This document shows, one piece after another, positions 35,503-44,886 of a DNA stretch of 64,000 nt. The DNA is from Qipengyuania sp. S6317L1 (GTDB lineage Bacteria; Pseudomonadota; Alphaproteobacteria; Sphingomonadales; Sphingomonadaceae), in contig NZ_JALKAJ010000005.1 in NCBI RefSeq assembly GCF_023015615.1, forward strand, positions 124,001 through 188,000, in the 5' to 3' direction. The notes under the pieces were generated by a model. That model was given only the letters and a program-made list of their open reading frames with translations. It had not been told where the DNA came from and did no database searches. The position numbers and the translations under genes were made by a program. The stretch's first letter is position 1; each line of letters begins with the position of its first letter.

Positions 35503-37008
35503 TTATGCTGCGTTGTCGATACCAAGGTCCGATAGCTTGCGGTAAAGCGTCGAGCGGCCAATGCCTAAGCGGCGCGCAACCTCCGTCATGCGGCCCCTGT
35601 AATGCCCGATGGCAAGGCGGATCACGTCGGCCTCGATCTCTTCGAGCGGGCGCAGATTGCCATCCTCGGTGTAGAGCATGACGCCCACGCCTTCTTGTTG
35701 GGCGGAAAGGCCGGGGCTTTCCAGCTCGCCGATCATTTCGGAGAGTTGCGGGAAGCTTTCAGCGGTGAGTGTGTCGCTCTCGCAGTAAACGGCGGCGCGG
35801 AACAGTACCGATTGCAACTGGCGAACATTGCCCGGCCAGTCATAGGCGGCAAGCAGCGCCAGCGCGCTGTCAGAGATGGACAGATGGGTAAGGCCGGGTT
35901 GCTCGCCAATGCGCGCAAGGAAATGGCGCGTGAGCGCGGAAATGTCGCCGGTGCGCTGCTTCAGTGGCGGCAGGGTGATCCTGGTCGCGCCAAGCCTGCT
36001 TGCAAGCCCTGCGTCGAACACGCCGCCTTCGACAAGCGGTTCCAGCGCCATGTTGCTGGCGGACAAAATGCGTACATCGACACGGAAGCCGTGGGCCGCG
36101 CCAACCGGACGCACAATGCCCGTTTCAAGCGCGTCGCGGATGCGCTCCTGCACCGCGATCGAAATGCGGTCTATCTCGTCGAGGACAAGAGTGCCGCCGT
36201 CGCAATGTTGCAGCGCGCCGATCTGGCGATCGAATGCTCCGGGAAAAGCGTTGGGTTCATGCCCGAACAGCACCGATTCGACAGAGTTTGGCGGAATGCT
36301 GGCGATGTTGATTATGCGAAGCGGCTCTTTTGCGCGGGGCGAGGCTGCGTGCATGGCGCGCATCAGCATCTCTTTGCCGGTGCCGCTTTCGCCTTGGATG
36401 AGAGCATGGGAATGACCGCGCGCAGCCTTTGCCGCCTGGGCAAGGGCGGTGCGGAAAGTCGGCGCGGTGCCGATCATTGCGTCGAAATCGAGGCTCGCCG
36501 ACATTTTTTCGGTCAGCGGGGCAAGCTCATCGCGAGGAGCCTCTTGGGTGGTAACCGCGCGAAGCGCCTCCATCAGCCGGTCGGGCGAGACGGGTTTGAC
36601 CAGATAATCGCTCGCGCCTGCGCGCATCGCCTCGACTGCGAGCAGCGGGGATGCGCTGGTGGTAAGCATAAGTATGGGAAGGGCGGGGCGGCGTTCTTTC
36701 AGTTCGGCGATGAGCGAGCAGGTATCATCGCCCGGTACCCATTGGTCGAGCAGGATGGCTGACAATTTCATGCCTTCGCGCGTGCCAAGCATCGCAATCG
36801 CGGTTTCCGCATCGCTGGCGACCACAGTGCGCCATCCATCACGCGCGGCAATCGCAGAAATCAGGCGGCTTTGGGCAGGTTCATCGTCGATGAGCATGAC
36901 GATGCGGGCGTCGCCTTGCGATTCGCCACATTCGCCAACATCGTGGCCAAAGCCACTACCCGCCTCGCAAACGGGCGTGATGTCAGCGGTTTCGTCGCTC
37001 TGCGCCAT
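35503..37008 (-). CDS. NtrC-type response regulator with altered GAFTGA motif
   Basis: A 501-residue regulator. The receiver (about 30-145) has LIDDEP, an acceptor aspartate in ILLDQWVPGDD and LVKPVS. The AAA+ domain has Walker A GESGTGKE, Walker B GGTLVLDEIDRI and a WPGNVRQLQ region. The Fis-type helix-turn-helix is at the end (MTEVARRLGIGRSTLYRKL). The sigma-54-contacting loop reads NAFPGA instead of GAFTGA. It may therefore not activate sigma-54 polymerase normally. No partner kinase is adjacent. Confidence 0.9.
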   Translation of the reverse strand: MAQSDETADITPVCEAGSGFGHDVGECGESQGDARIVMLIDDEPAQSRLISAIAARDGWRTVVASDAETAIAMLGTREGMKLSAILLDQWVPGDDTCSLIAELKERRPALPILMLTTSASPLLAVEAMRAGASDYLVKPVSPDRLMEALRAVTTQEAPRDELAPLTEKMSASLDFDAMIGTAPTFRTALAQAAKAARGHSHALIQGESGTGKEMLMRAMHAASPRAKEPLRIINIASIPPNSVESVLFGHEPNAFPGAFDRQIGALQHCDGGTLVLDEIDRISIAVQERIRDALETGIVRPVGAAHGFRVDVRILSASNMALEPLVEGGVFDAGLASRLGATRITLPPLKQRTGDISALTRHFLARIGEQPGLTHLSISDSALALLAAYDWPGNVRQLQSVLFRAAVYCESDTLTAESFPQLSEMIGELESPGLSAQQEGVGVMLYTEDGNLRPLEEIEADVIRLAIGHYRGRMTEVARRLGIGRSTLYRKLSDLGIDNAA

Positions 37009-37229
37009 AAATGTCGGCCCTGATTCTTCCAAGCCCCGGCAAGCGTCCCGGGGTGAGACGAGGGACCGGGCTTAACGGAGGCGGGTAAAGACTGAATTAA
37101 GGCTGTTGCGCGTTGCGGGATGTCCTGCAATCTGCACGGCATCGATGGCCTATGGAATTTGATGGGTTGAGCAATGCAAAACCCTTCGATACGAGGCTTG
37201 GAAATAAACATCCCCGGCTTGATGCCTCT

Positions 37230-37245
37230 TTCGCAACATTGCGAA
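37230..37245. promoter_or_regulatory. Perfect palindrome upstream of the aa3 subunit IV / pnt genes
   Basis: TTCGCAA-CA-TTGCGAA is a 7-bp perfect inverted repeat 46 bases ahead of the subunit IV start. Short outer arms GCCTC (37224-37228) and GAGGC (37252-37256) flank it. It may be an operator or an RNA hairpin. Confidence 0.45.
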
Positions 37246-37291
37246 AAAATCGAGGCCAATTCGGGCAAATATATTTGAAAGGGTACATACC

Positions 37292-37414
37292 ATGGCCGCG
37301 AATGACATCGACAACGCGCGCTCCACTTACGAAACTTTCATGGGCACGCTCAAATGGACCGTGCCACTCATTGCGATCATTGCGTTTATCGTTGTGCTGA
37401 TGATCGCGCCATAA
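37292..37414 (+). CDS. aa3-type cytochrome c oxidase subunit IV
   Basis: A 40-residue single-span protein: MAANDIDNARSTYETFMGTL, then a helix WTVPLIAIIAFIVVLMIAP. This matches the bacterial COX4 family (short alphaproteobacterial subunit IV), which packs against the aa3 oxidase core in the inner membrane. AAGGG is nine bases upstream. Only 12 bases separate it from pntAA, a neighbourhood I recall as common in this group. The other oxidase genes are elsewhere. Confidence 0.9.
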   Translation: MAANDIDNARSTYETFMGTLKWTVPLIAIIAFIVVLMIAP

Positions 37415-37426
37415 AGGCAAAACTTC

Positions 37427-38551
37427 ATGAAAATTGCTGTTCTGAAAGAGCGCAGCCCGGGCGAAACGCGGGTTGCGGCCACTCCTGAGACTGTCAAAAA
37501 GTTTATCGGGCTTGGCAATGAATTCGCGGTGGAGAAAGGGGCGGGCCTTGCCGCTTCGATCACCGATGAAGCCTACGCCGAGGCCGGTGCAACGGTCGGC
37601 ACGGCGGCTGCGACGGTCAAGGACGCTGACATTGTGCTCGGCATCCAGGCTCCCGATGTGGCGAGCCTCAAGGGTGCAAAGGCGGGCGCGATGGTCGCTG
37701 CACTTTTTGACCCCTTTCAGAACGGCGATCTTCTGGACGCCTACGCCACGGGCGGGTTCGAGGCGCTTTCGATGGAATTCATGCCGCGCATCACCCGTGC
37801 GCAGTCGATGGATGTTCTCTCGAGCCAGTCGAACCTTGCCGGCTATAAGGCGGTCATTGCCGCTGCCAACACATATGGCCGCGCCTTTCCGATGATGATG
37901 ACGGCTGCCGGCACGGTTCAGGCGGCCAAATGCTTTGTCATGGGCGTTGGCGTTGCCGGCCTTCAGGCAATTGCAACCGCAAAGCGTCTGGGCGCGCAGG
38001 TTTCGGCGACGGACGTTCGCTCCGCCACGAGGGAACAGATTGAAAGCCTCGGGGCAAAGCCGATCTTCGTTGAAAGCGTTGCCGGGATCGAGGGCGAGGG
38101 CACCGGTGGCTATGCGACCGAGATGAGCGATGAATACAAGGCGGCGCAGGCAAAGCTTGTGTCCGAACACATCGCCAAACAGGACATTGTGATCACGACC
38201 GCACTGATCCCCGGACGCGCAGCGCCAGTGCTCATCACCGATGAGCAGATCGCGACGATGAAGCCGGGCAGCGTGATCTTTGACTTGGCCGTTGCGCAAG
38301 GCGGCAATGTCGAGGGCTCCGAACCTGACAGGATCGTGGACAAGCATGGTGTGAAGATTGTCGGCTATGCCAACACGCCCGCGCATCTTGCAGCAGACGC
38401 CTCGGCGCTGTTCTCGCGCAACCACTTCAATTTCCTCTCGGCCTTCTGGGACGGGGAAGCGGGCGCACCGATGCTCGACGAAGAGATCGGCGATGCGATC
38501 CGCCTGACCAAGGGTGGCGCGATCGTGAATGAACGGCTGAAGGGGGCCTGA
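37427..38551 (+). CDS. pntAA: NAD(P) transhydrogenase subunit alpha part 1
   Basis: A 374-residue soluble NAD(H)-binding domain I. MKIAVLKERSPGETRVAATPE is the alanine dehydrogenase/PntA N-terminus, GVGVAGLQAIATAKRLGAQV is the Rossmann loop and RSATREQIESLGA the RQD-like loop region. With the next two genes it forms the proton-pumping enzyme that moves hydride from NADH to NADP. Domain II is a separate gene here, as in Rhodospirillum. Confidence 0.95.
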   Translation: MKIAVLKERSPGETRVAATPETVKKFIGLGNEFAVEKGAGLAASITDEAYAEAGATVGTAAATVKDADIVLGIQAPDVASLKGAKAGAMVAALFDPFQNGDLLDAYATGGFEALSMEFMPRITRAQSMDVLSSQSNLAGYKAVIAAANTYGRAFPMMMTAAGTVQAAKCFVMGVGVAGLQAIATAKRLGAQVSATDVRSATREQIESLGAKPIFVESVAGIEGEGTGGYATEMSDEYKAAQAKLVSEHIAKQDIVITTALIPGRAAPVLITDEQIATMKPGSVIFDLAVAQGGNVEGSEPDRIVDKHGVKIVGYANTPAHLAADASALFSRNHFNFLSAFWDGEAGAPMLDEEIGDAIRLTKGGAIVNERLKGA

Positions 38552-38555
38552 TCAC

Positions 38556-38843
38556 ATGGATTTCATCAGCATTCTATCCATTTTCGTGCTGGCGTGTTTC
38601 GTCGGCTATTACGTGGTCTGGTCGGTAACGCCTGCGCTGCACACGCCGCTCATGGCTGTGACGAATGCGATTTCCTCCGTCATCATCGTCGGCGCGCTGA
38701 TCGCGGCGGCGGAATCGACCGATCCGATGGCCAAATATCTTGGCCTTGCCGGGGTTGTGATGGCCTCGATCAACATCTTCGGCGGCTTTGCCGTCACGCA
38801 GCGTATGCTCGCCATGTATAAGAAGAAGGAGAAGAAACAATGA
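38556..38843 (+). CDS. pntAB: NAD(P) transhydrogenase subunit alpha part 2
   Basis: A 95-residue membrane part with three or four spans. GYYVVWSVTPALHTPLMAVTNAISSVIIVGAL is the conserved segment, and NIFGGFAVTQRMLAMYKKK ends it. It forms half of the proton channel. It starts four bases after pntAA and overlaps pntB by four. Confidence 0.94.
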   Translation: MDFISILSIFVLACFVGYYVVWSVTPALHTPLMAVTNAISSVIIVGALIAAAESTDPMAKYLGLAGVVMASINIFGGFAVTQRMLAMYKKKEKKQ

Positions 38844-40297
38844 GCTTCGACCTTCTCGCAGCCGCCGCCGATGGCTTGGGCGGCACCCCAGCATGGGCCA
38901 TGCTCGCATATCTTGCAGCAGGCGTTTTCTTCATCCTCGCGCTTCGCGGACTTTCTTCTCCCGCCACAAGCCGTGCGGGCAACCGCAATGGCATGATCGG
39001 TATGGCGATTGCGCTGGTGACAACGCTTGTCACACACGACATCGCCAATATCGTTGAGATCGGCATTGCGATCTTCCTTGGCGCTATCGTTGGTGTCACC
39101 ATTGCGCGCAAAATCGCCATGACCGCGATGCCGGAACTTGTTGCCGGCTTTCACAGCCTTGTCGGCCTTGCCGCCGTGGTCGTGGGTCTTGCGGCGTGGC
39201 TCAACCCGGGCGCGTTCGGCATCCTTGATGCAGCGGGCCAGATCCTTGTCGTCAGCCGGATCGAGCTTGGCCTTGGTATTGCCATTGGCGCGATCACTTT
39301 CTCCGGCTCGGTTATCGCTTTCCTTAAGCTGTCCGGCCGGATGAGCGGTTCTCCGATCCTTCTGCCTGCGCGCCATATCATCAACCTTGGAACGCTTGCG
39401 GCGATCCTCGGACTGATCGCCGTTTACGCGATGAGCGGGGCAGGCGGACCGGGTGAAGGCATGCTGATCGTGTGGATCACCTTGCTCGCTTTTGCCATCG
39501 GCTTCCTGCTTATCATCCCCATTGGCGGGGCGGATATGCCGGTCGTGGTTTCAATGTTGAACAGCTATTCGGGCTGGGCGGCAGCGGCGATGGGCTTCAC
39601 CCTTGGCAACACCGCCATGATCATCACCGGTGCGCTTGTCGGCTCGTCCGGCGCGATCCTTTCCTACATCATGTGCAAGGCCATGAACCGTAGCTTCATC
39701 AGCGTGATCGCGGGCGGATTTGGCGCAGAGGATGGCGCAGGCGGCAGCGGCGAACCGCGCGAACAACGCCCTTACAAGCAGGGTTCGGCCGATGATGCCG
39801 CCTTCATGCTTGAACAGGCAGAGAAGGTCATCGTCATCCCCGGTTACGGTATGGCCGTGGCACAGGCCCAGCACGCGCTGCGCGAAATGTGCGACCTGCT
39901 CGAAGAGAAAGGCGTCGAGGTCAAATTCGCAATCCACCCTGTCGCAGGGCGGATGCCGGGCCACATGAACGTGCTCCTTGCCGAAGCGTCGGTGGATTAT
40001 GACAAGGTGTTCGAGCTTGAGGATATCAACTCCGAATTCGCCACGGCCGATGTTGCCTTCATCATCGGGGCGAACGACGTGGTGAACCCGGCAGCAAAGA
40101 CCGACAAGTCCTCGCCCATCTACGGCATGCCCGTGTTCGATGTGGACAAGGCAAAACAGGTGTTCTTCATCAAACGCTCGATGGGCGGTGTGGGTTATGC
40201 GGGCGTCGACAACGATGTCTTCTACATGGACCAGACCGTGATGCTCCTTTCGGACGCGAAGAAGATGGTCGAAGAGATCGTGAAAGCTCTCGACTAA
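38840..40297 (+). CDS. pntB: NAD(P) transhydrogenase subunit beta
   Basis: A 485-residue subunit. About nine membrane spans (to about residue 280) include SGRMSGSPILLPARH and GGADMPVVVSMLNSYSGWAAAAMG. Then follows domain III, which binds NADP(H): VIVIPGYGMAVAQAQHAL, HPVAGRMPGHMNVLLAEA and IIGANDVVNPAA. It completes the pump. An ATGA overlap couples it to the preceding gene. Confidence 0.96.
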   Translation: MSFDLLAAAADGLGGTPAWAMLAYLAAGVFFILALRGLSSPATSRAGNRNGMIGMAIALVTTLVTHDIANIVEIGIAIFLGAIVGVTIARKIAMTAMPELVAGFHSLVGLAAVVVGLAAWLNPGAFGILDAAGQILVVSRIELGLGIAIGAITFSGSVIAFLKLSGRMSGSPILLPARHIINLGTLAAILGLIAVYAMSGAGGPGEGMLIVWITLLAFAIGFLLIIPIGGADMPVVVSMLNSYSGWAAAAMGFTLGNTAMIITGALVGSSGAILSYIMCKAMNRSFISVIAGGFGAEDGAGGSGEPREQRPYKQGSADDAAFMLEQAEKVIVIPGYGMAVAQAQHALREMCDLLEEKGVEVKFAIHPVAGRMPGHMNVLLAEASVDYDKVFELEDINSEFATADVAFIIGANDVVNPAAKTDKSSPIYGMPVFDVDKAKQVFFIKRSMGGVGYAGVDNDVFYMDQTVMLLSDAKKMVEEIVKALD

Positions 40298-40304
40298 TCG
40301 GGCC

Positions 40305-40667
40305 ATGCGCTACGTCCTTCTCTTCCTCGCCTTTCTTCTGGCGCTTGGTGCGTTCTGGGTGCTTGGCGGAGACAAGCTGGCGGAGAAGGTGACAGAGGCG
40401 CGCGTGGAACAGGCGCTTCTCGACAATGGTGTGCCCGCCGAGATGTCGGCGTGCATGGCACCTCGCCTCGTCGATCGCCTTTCCATCGCGCAATTGCGCA
40501 GGCTTGAACGCTTTGCTCCCGAAGAGGGCGAAACCAGCGTTCCGCTTTCCACGGGCGAGGCCATGGCGCGCCTTCGCCGGGTGGATGACCGCGAGGCGGT
40601 GGAAGAAGTCGTGATCGTTGCGGGCGGCTGTGGCCTTCAGATCGGGCTGGACCTGCTGAACCGCTAA
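40305..40667 (+). CDS. Small exported or anchored protein of unknown function
   Basis: A 120-residue protein. A hydrophobic N-terminus (YVLLFLAFLLALGAFWVLG) is either an uncleaved anchor or signal. The rest is a helical domain with MSACMAPRLVDRLSIAQLRRLERFAPEEG and a late GGCGLQIGLDLL. Two cysteines (MSACMA, GGCG) could pair in the periplasm. It follows pntB by seven bases and is probably cotranscribed, but a functional link is unproven. Confidence 0.65.
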   Translation: MRYVLLFLAFLLALGAFWVLGGDKLAEKVTEARVEQALLDNGVPAEMSACMAPRLVDRLSIAQLRRLERFAPEEGETSVPLSTGEAMARLRRVDDREAVEEVVIVAGGCGLQIGLDLLNR

Positions 40668-40729
40668 GCCCGCTTGCAATTCTCCCTCGTGTTGCGCCAC
40701 TATGCCCCGCGGATTGGGAGAGAATTCAC

Positions 40730-41914
40730 ATGATCAGATTTGCACTGGCCGCTTGCGCTTTGGCAACGGCTGCCCCCGTTTGGGCAGAAACCCACACGAT
40801 TACGCCAGGCGAAGGCGCGCAGGAGCGTTTGCAAGAGGCGCTCATTCTTGCCGAGCCGGGTGATGAGATCGTCTTGGAAGCAGGGCGTTACTCACTCACC
40901 GACGGGCTTTCACTCGACGTTGACGGCGTGACCTTACGCGGCGCAGGCATGGATGGAACCGTGCTCGATTTCACAACCCAGGCGGGTTCGGGCGAGGGGC
41001 TTCTGGTGACGTCCGACAACGTGACCTTGCGCGATTTTGCGCTGGAAAACCCCAAGGGCGACGGGATCAAGTCCAAGGGCGCCGATCAAATCGTCTATCA
41101 CCGCATCCGCGTCACATGGACCAATGGTCCCGATCCCGACAATGGCGCCTATGGCATCTATCCGGTTGAAAGCACCGGCGTGCTGGTCGACGGGGTGAAG
41201 GTTACCGGTGCCTCTGACGCTGGCATCTATGTGGGTCAGTCCAACCAGATCACCGTGCGCAATTCGATTGCCGAGGCCAATGTCGCGGGGATCGAGATCG
41301 AAAACAGCCGCAACGCCATCGTTGAAAACAACATCGCGACCCGCAACACTGGCGGTATTCTGGTGTTCGACCTGCCGGGCCTGCCGGTGATGAACGGCGG
41401 CAATGTGATCATTGAAAACAACCTTGTCGTGGCCAATGACACCGCCAACTTCGCCCCTCCCGGCAATATTGTCGCAGGCGTTCGCCGCGGCACCGGCATC
41501 ATGGTGATGGCCAATGAAAAGGTCCTCATCCGGAACAACATCATCGACGAAAACCCCACCGCGCCGATCATGGTGATCGCCTATATCCAGGGGTTTGATG
41601 ATGATCGCTACAACCCCTTTCCGCGCGAAGTGGTGGTGGAAGACAACACCTATGGCCGGGGCGGCGATGACCCCCAGATGGAAGGTGCCGAGATGTTGAT
41701 GGCGGCTTTTGGCGGCGTTCTGCCTCCGGTGATGTGGGACGGGCAGGGCAGCCTTTATGCCGTGCCCGGTACCTCTGGTTGGTCACTCAATTTGAAAGAG
41801 CAGGGCAGGGGTCTCGAAGGCGCGGCTCCATCGCTGCTTAACGTTCCGGCACCGACGGGCGAATTTGACCGCACGGGCATTGGCGCGCCAGCTGAACTGG
41901 ATGCGCGTATCTGA
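40730..41914 (+). CDS. Secreted parallel beta-helix protein
   Basis: A 394-residue protein with a signal peptide (1-19, VWA-ET). Then a right-handed beta-helix follows: repeats such as GVTLRGAGMDGTVLDF, NVTLRDFALENPKGDGIKSKG, ITVRNSIAEANVAGIEIENS and AIVENNIATRNTGGILVFD. Such folds bind or cleave polysaccharides. The gene overlaps the next by one base. I recall this type (TIGR03805) occurring next to HNE_0200/SO2930-type cytochromes, as here. Role unknown. Confidence 0.85.
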   Translation: MIRFALAACALATAAPVWAETHTITPGEGAQERLQEALILAEPGDEIVLEAGRYSLTDGLSLDVDGVTLRGAGMDGTVLDFTTQAGSGEGLLVTSDNVTLRDFALENPKGDGIKSKGADQIVYHRIRVTWTNGPDPDNGAYGIYPVESTGVLVDGVKVTGASDAGIYVGQSNQITVRNSIAEANVAGIEIENSRNAIVENNIATRNTGGILVFDLPGLPVMNGGNVIIENNLVVANDTANFAPPGNIVAGVRRGTGIMVMANEKVLIRNNIIDENPTAPIMVIAYIQGFDDDRYNPFPREVVVEDNTYGRGGDDPQMEGAEMLMAAFGGVLPPVMWDGQGSLYAVPGTSGWSLNLKEQGRGLEGAAPSLLNVPAPTGEFDRTGIGAPAELDARI

Positions 41915-42933
41915 TGAAAGGCTTGGGTCTTTTGGGCGCAGCGGCGCTCGCATTTGTTGTCTCGATTGCAGCAGGACAGGGCGCGGGCGCGGTTGCGCCA
42001 CCGATGGTCAATGATGCGGCTATTCAGGGCGACACCATGCCGCGCAGCCTTGGTGATTACGGCTTTTTCCTCGATGCGGGCGCACGTCAACCGGTCGGGC
42101 GGGTGCACAATTATGAGCTCAATACCCCGCTCTTTTCGGATGGCGCGGACAAGCTTCGCTATATCTATCTGCCCGATGGGACGCAGCTGACCGCCGATGG
42201 TGAGGGCCTCCTAAAATTCCCTCTTGGAGCTGCGATCATCAAGACCTTTGCCTTTGGTGAGGGAGAGGACCGGCGTTACATCGAAACCCGCGTGCTGTTG
42301 CATCGCGCAGACGGGTGGCTGGCGCTGCCCTATCGCTGGAACGAGGAGCAGACCGAGGCTCGCCTCGCACTTGCCGGAGGGCGCGTACCGATAACCACGC
42401 CATCAGGCGAAGAGATCAGTTATCGCATCCCCAACAAAAACCAGTGCAAAGCCTGTCACGCGGTCGACGGCGAGGTTGTTCCCATCGGCCCCAAGGCGCG
42501 CAATCTGTCGGCCGGGTGGCTGGCGCAGATGCACGAAGGCGGCGCATTGGATGAGGTCCCGCATGGAGCAGGCACACTGCCTGAATGGAAGAACACCAGC
42601 GCCAGCACCAAGGCCCGCGCGCGCGCCTATCTCGATGTGAATTGCGCGCATTGTCACCGGCCCGGCGGCGGGGCATCGAACTCGGGGCTTGATCTTAGCT
42701 GGGATCAGGAAGTGCCCTTTGCGATCGGGGTGAACAAACCGCCCGTTGCCGCAGGACGCGGGGCAGGGGGACTGCTCGTCTCCATCGAACCGGGCGCCCC
42801 GGACAAGTCGATCCTTATTCACCGCATGAATTCAAACGAGCCGGGCGTTGCCATGCCGGAACTGGGGCGCTCCACCATCGACACCGAGGCGGTTGAACTG
42901 ATACGCAAATGGGTGCGGGAGATGGGCGAATGA
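41914..42933 (+). CDS. Exported di-haem c-type cytochrome, SO2930/HNE_0200 type
   Basis: A 339-residue protein with a signal peptide (1-27). LGDYGFFLDAG and NTPLFSDGADKLRYIYLPDG are conserved N-terminal blocks. Two haem motifs follow: CKACH near 178 and CAHCH near 244. A C-terminal IRKWVREMGE resembles cytochrome-c-like tails. Electrons may flow in the periplasm to or from the beta-helix partner's substrate. It is coupled to the hydrolase by an ATGA overlap. Confidence 0.88.
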   Translation: MKGLGLLGAAALAFVVSIAAGQGAGAVAPPMVNDAAIQGDTMPRSLGDYGFFLDAGARQPVGRVHNYELNTPLFSDGADKLRYIYLPDGTQLTADGEGLLKFPLGAAIIKTFAFGEGEDRRYIETRVLLHRADGWLALPYRWNEEQTEARLALAGGRVPITTPSGEEISYRIPNKNQCKACHAVDGEVVPIGPKARNLSAGWLAQMHEGGALDEVPHGAGTLPEWKNTSASTKARARAYLDVNCAHCHRPGGGASNSGLDLSWDQEVPFAIGVNKPPVAAGRGAGGLLVSIEPGAPDKSILIHRMNSNEPGVAMPELGRSTIDTEAVELIRKWVREMGE

Positions 42934-43934
42934 AATGGGTTATCCGTGGCGTTCTTGCGCTCGCAGTCTTGCTCGTCGCCGCGTTTCTGGTGCTGCGCGT
43001 TCCCGACACCGATCCTGGCGTGATGCAGGCACGCTGGGGCGGGGCGCCTTCCCAATTTGTCGAGATTGGTGACCGCGTGACAGTGCATCTTCGCGATGAG
43101 GGGCCCGAGAGCGAAGAAAGCGACGCCCCTGCGATCATATTGCTCCATGGCTCCAACGCGGACCTCCACACATGGGAACCCTGGGTTCAAGGGCTGAAGG
43201 ACACGCACCGCGTCATCCGTTTCGATCAGGTCGGCCACGGCCTCACCGGACCAGACCCCGATGATGATTATAGCCGTGCCAACTATGCCAGCGATGTGAT
43301 CGAGGTGGCCGACGCGCTCGGCCTCGATACCTTCATCCTTGGGGGCAATTCGATGGGCGGCAAGCACGCATTGTCTGTTGCGCACCTTTTCCCCGAACGG
43401 GTCGCGGGCCTGATCCTCGTCGATGCAAGCGGCGCGCCACAGGCGCAGGTCGAAGAATTGATGGACCCTGCCGAACTGGAAAAGGATGATGGCGGCAATA
43501 TCGGTTTTGCCATTGCGCGTATGCCCGGCGTCAACTGGATAGCGCAGCACATCACCCCGCGCTCTTTAATCCAGCAGAGCCTTGAGCAAAGCGTGTCGAA
43601 CAAGGCGATCATCACGCCGGTCATGGTTGACCGCTACTGGCAAATGTTGCGTTATCCGGGCAACCGGGCGGCCACGATGGAGCGGTTTTCGACCAGGTTC
43701 GAGCCGCTGGGTGTCAAAGATATCGAAGCGATCACTGCGCCTGCGCTTATCCTTTGGGGGGAAGAGGATCGCCTGATTCCGGTGGAGGCAGGCCAATGGC
43801 TCGACCAGGCTTTGCCCAATAGCGCGCTTGTGGTCTATCCTGATATCGGCCATCTGCCGCAGGAAGAAGCGGTTCAAGCAACCCTTCGCGATGTCAAAAG
43901 CTGGCTCGAAGGGTTCGATACGGGCTCATCTTAA
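42930..43934 (+). CDS. Membrane-anchored alpha/beta hydrolase
   Basis: A 334-residue protein with an N-terminal hydrophobic anchor (about 5-22). ILLHGSNADLHTW is the oxyanion site, GGNSMGGKHA holds the nucleophile serine, GEEDRLIP the acid and DIGHLPQEE the histidine. It resembles haloalkane/epoxide-hydrolase-like esterases. The start at 42930 overlaps the cytochrome stop by four bases, making it third in a coupled operon. The substrate is unknown; an external ester, perhaps linked to the beta-helix protein, is possible. Confidence 0.87.
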   Translation: MKWVIRGVLALAVLLVAAFLVLRVPDTDPGVMQARWGGAPSQFVEIGDRVTVHLRDEGPESEESDAPAIILLHGSNADLHTWEPWVQGLKDTHRVIRFDQVGHGLTGPDPDDDYSRANYASDVIEVADALGLDTFILGGNSMGGKHALSVAHLFPERVAGLILVDASGAPQAQVEELMDPAELEKDDGGNIGFAIARMPGVNWIAQHITPRSLIQQSLEQSVSNKAIITPVMVDRYWQMLRYPGNRAATMERFSTRFEPLGVKDIEAITAPALILWGEEDRLIPVEAGQWLDQALPNSALVVYPDIGHLPQEEAVQATLRDVKSWLEGFDTGSS

Positions 43935-44054
43935 ATTCTTTTGCGCTATCTGACCGGCTTTGCGCCAAGATAAATGCACACCCTATGGACGCGAGGCGCG
44001 GTCTCTCGCTAGAGTTGTGCACTGCATCACTGAAGAATCGAAGGTAAGGCTGTT

Positions 44055-44759
44055 TTGCGCAAACTAGGCATGATTGGCGGGATGAGTTGGGTCTCGACCG
44101 GAATTTATTACGACCGGATCAATCGCATCGTCCAACGCCGTGCGGCGCCGATGGCGTCTGCGCCCTTGCTGATCGAGAGCCTCGACTTTTGTGAGCTTTA
44201 TGCCCTTCGCGAAGAGAGGGAGTGGAAACGCGCAGGCGAAATCCTGAGCGAAAGCGCGAAAAGGCTGGAAGGGGCAGGAGCCCAGGCGCTGATCATCAAC
44301 GCCAATTCGATGCACAAACTGTATGACGATATCGCCGCAAACGTCGGCATTCCGATCCTGCATATCGCTGATTGTGTTGGTAAAGCTTTGAAAGACGCAG
44401 GGTGCAAGACCGCCGCAATCCTCGGCACGCGCAACGTGATGACCGAAAGCTTTTACCGCAAACGGCTGGTCGCACACGGGGTGGACCTTCTTCCACCCAA
44501 CATGACCAACGTCGATATAATGGACAGCATCATTTACGATGAACTGATGGTGGGCAAGGTCACCCGCGATGCAGAGCGCAAGATGAAAACGATCATCACG
44601 AACAAGTCGCAGGAAGGGGCACAGGCCGTTGTGCTTGCCTGCACGGAACTCGACCTTATCGTCGATGTCGACGCCAATGTTCTGCCGGTATTCGATTCCA
44701 CCCGCATCCACTGTCAGGCGGCGGCAAATTGGATCCTTGATGAAGGATCTGCGGAATAG
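44055..44759 (+). CDS. Aspartate/glutamate racemase family protein (YgeA-like)
   Basis: A 234-residue protein beginning LGMIGGMSWVSTGIYYD, the aspartate racemase signature, and ending with VVLACTELDLIV, which holds the second catalytic cysteine. The first site reads ALIINANSMHK. In classical racemases a cysteine sits there, whereas members of the YgeA group often have Thr or Ser, so broad or altered racemisation is likely. The start is TTG with AAGG six bases upstream; starting later would remove the conserved N-terminus. Confidence 0.87.
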   Translation: MRKLGMIGGMSWVSTGIYYDRINRIVQRRAAPMASAPLLIESLDFCELYALREEREWKRAGEILSESAKRLEGAGAQALIINANSMHKLYDDIAANVGIPILHIADCVGKALKDAGCKTAAILGTRNVMTESFYRKRLVAHGVDLLPPNMTNVDIMDSIIYDELMVGKVTRDAERKMKTIITNKSQEGAQAVVLACTELDLIVDVDANVLPVFDSTRIHCQAAANWILDEGSAE

Positions 44760-44886
44760 GCCTCAACTCACCTATGAAAAGAAACAGCTGGGCGCAGACC
44801 AATCGGTAGCGGGGTGTTTTTTTACATTTCCATGACTACTCGCGCCTGAGTGCTTGCCGCTAAATAGAGAGCAAGTCGCGGGTCTC

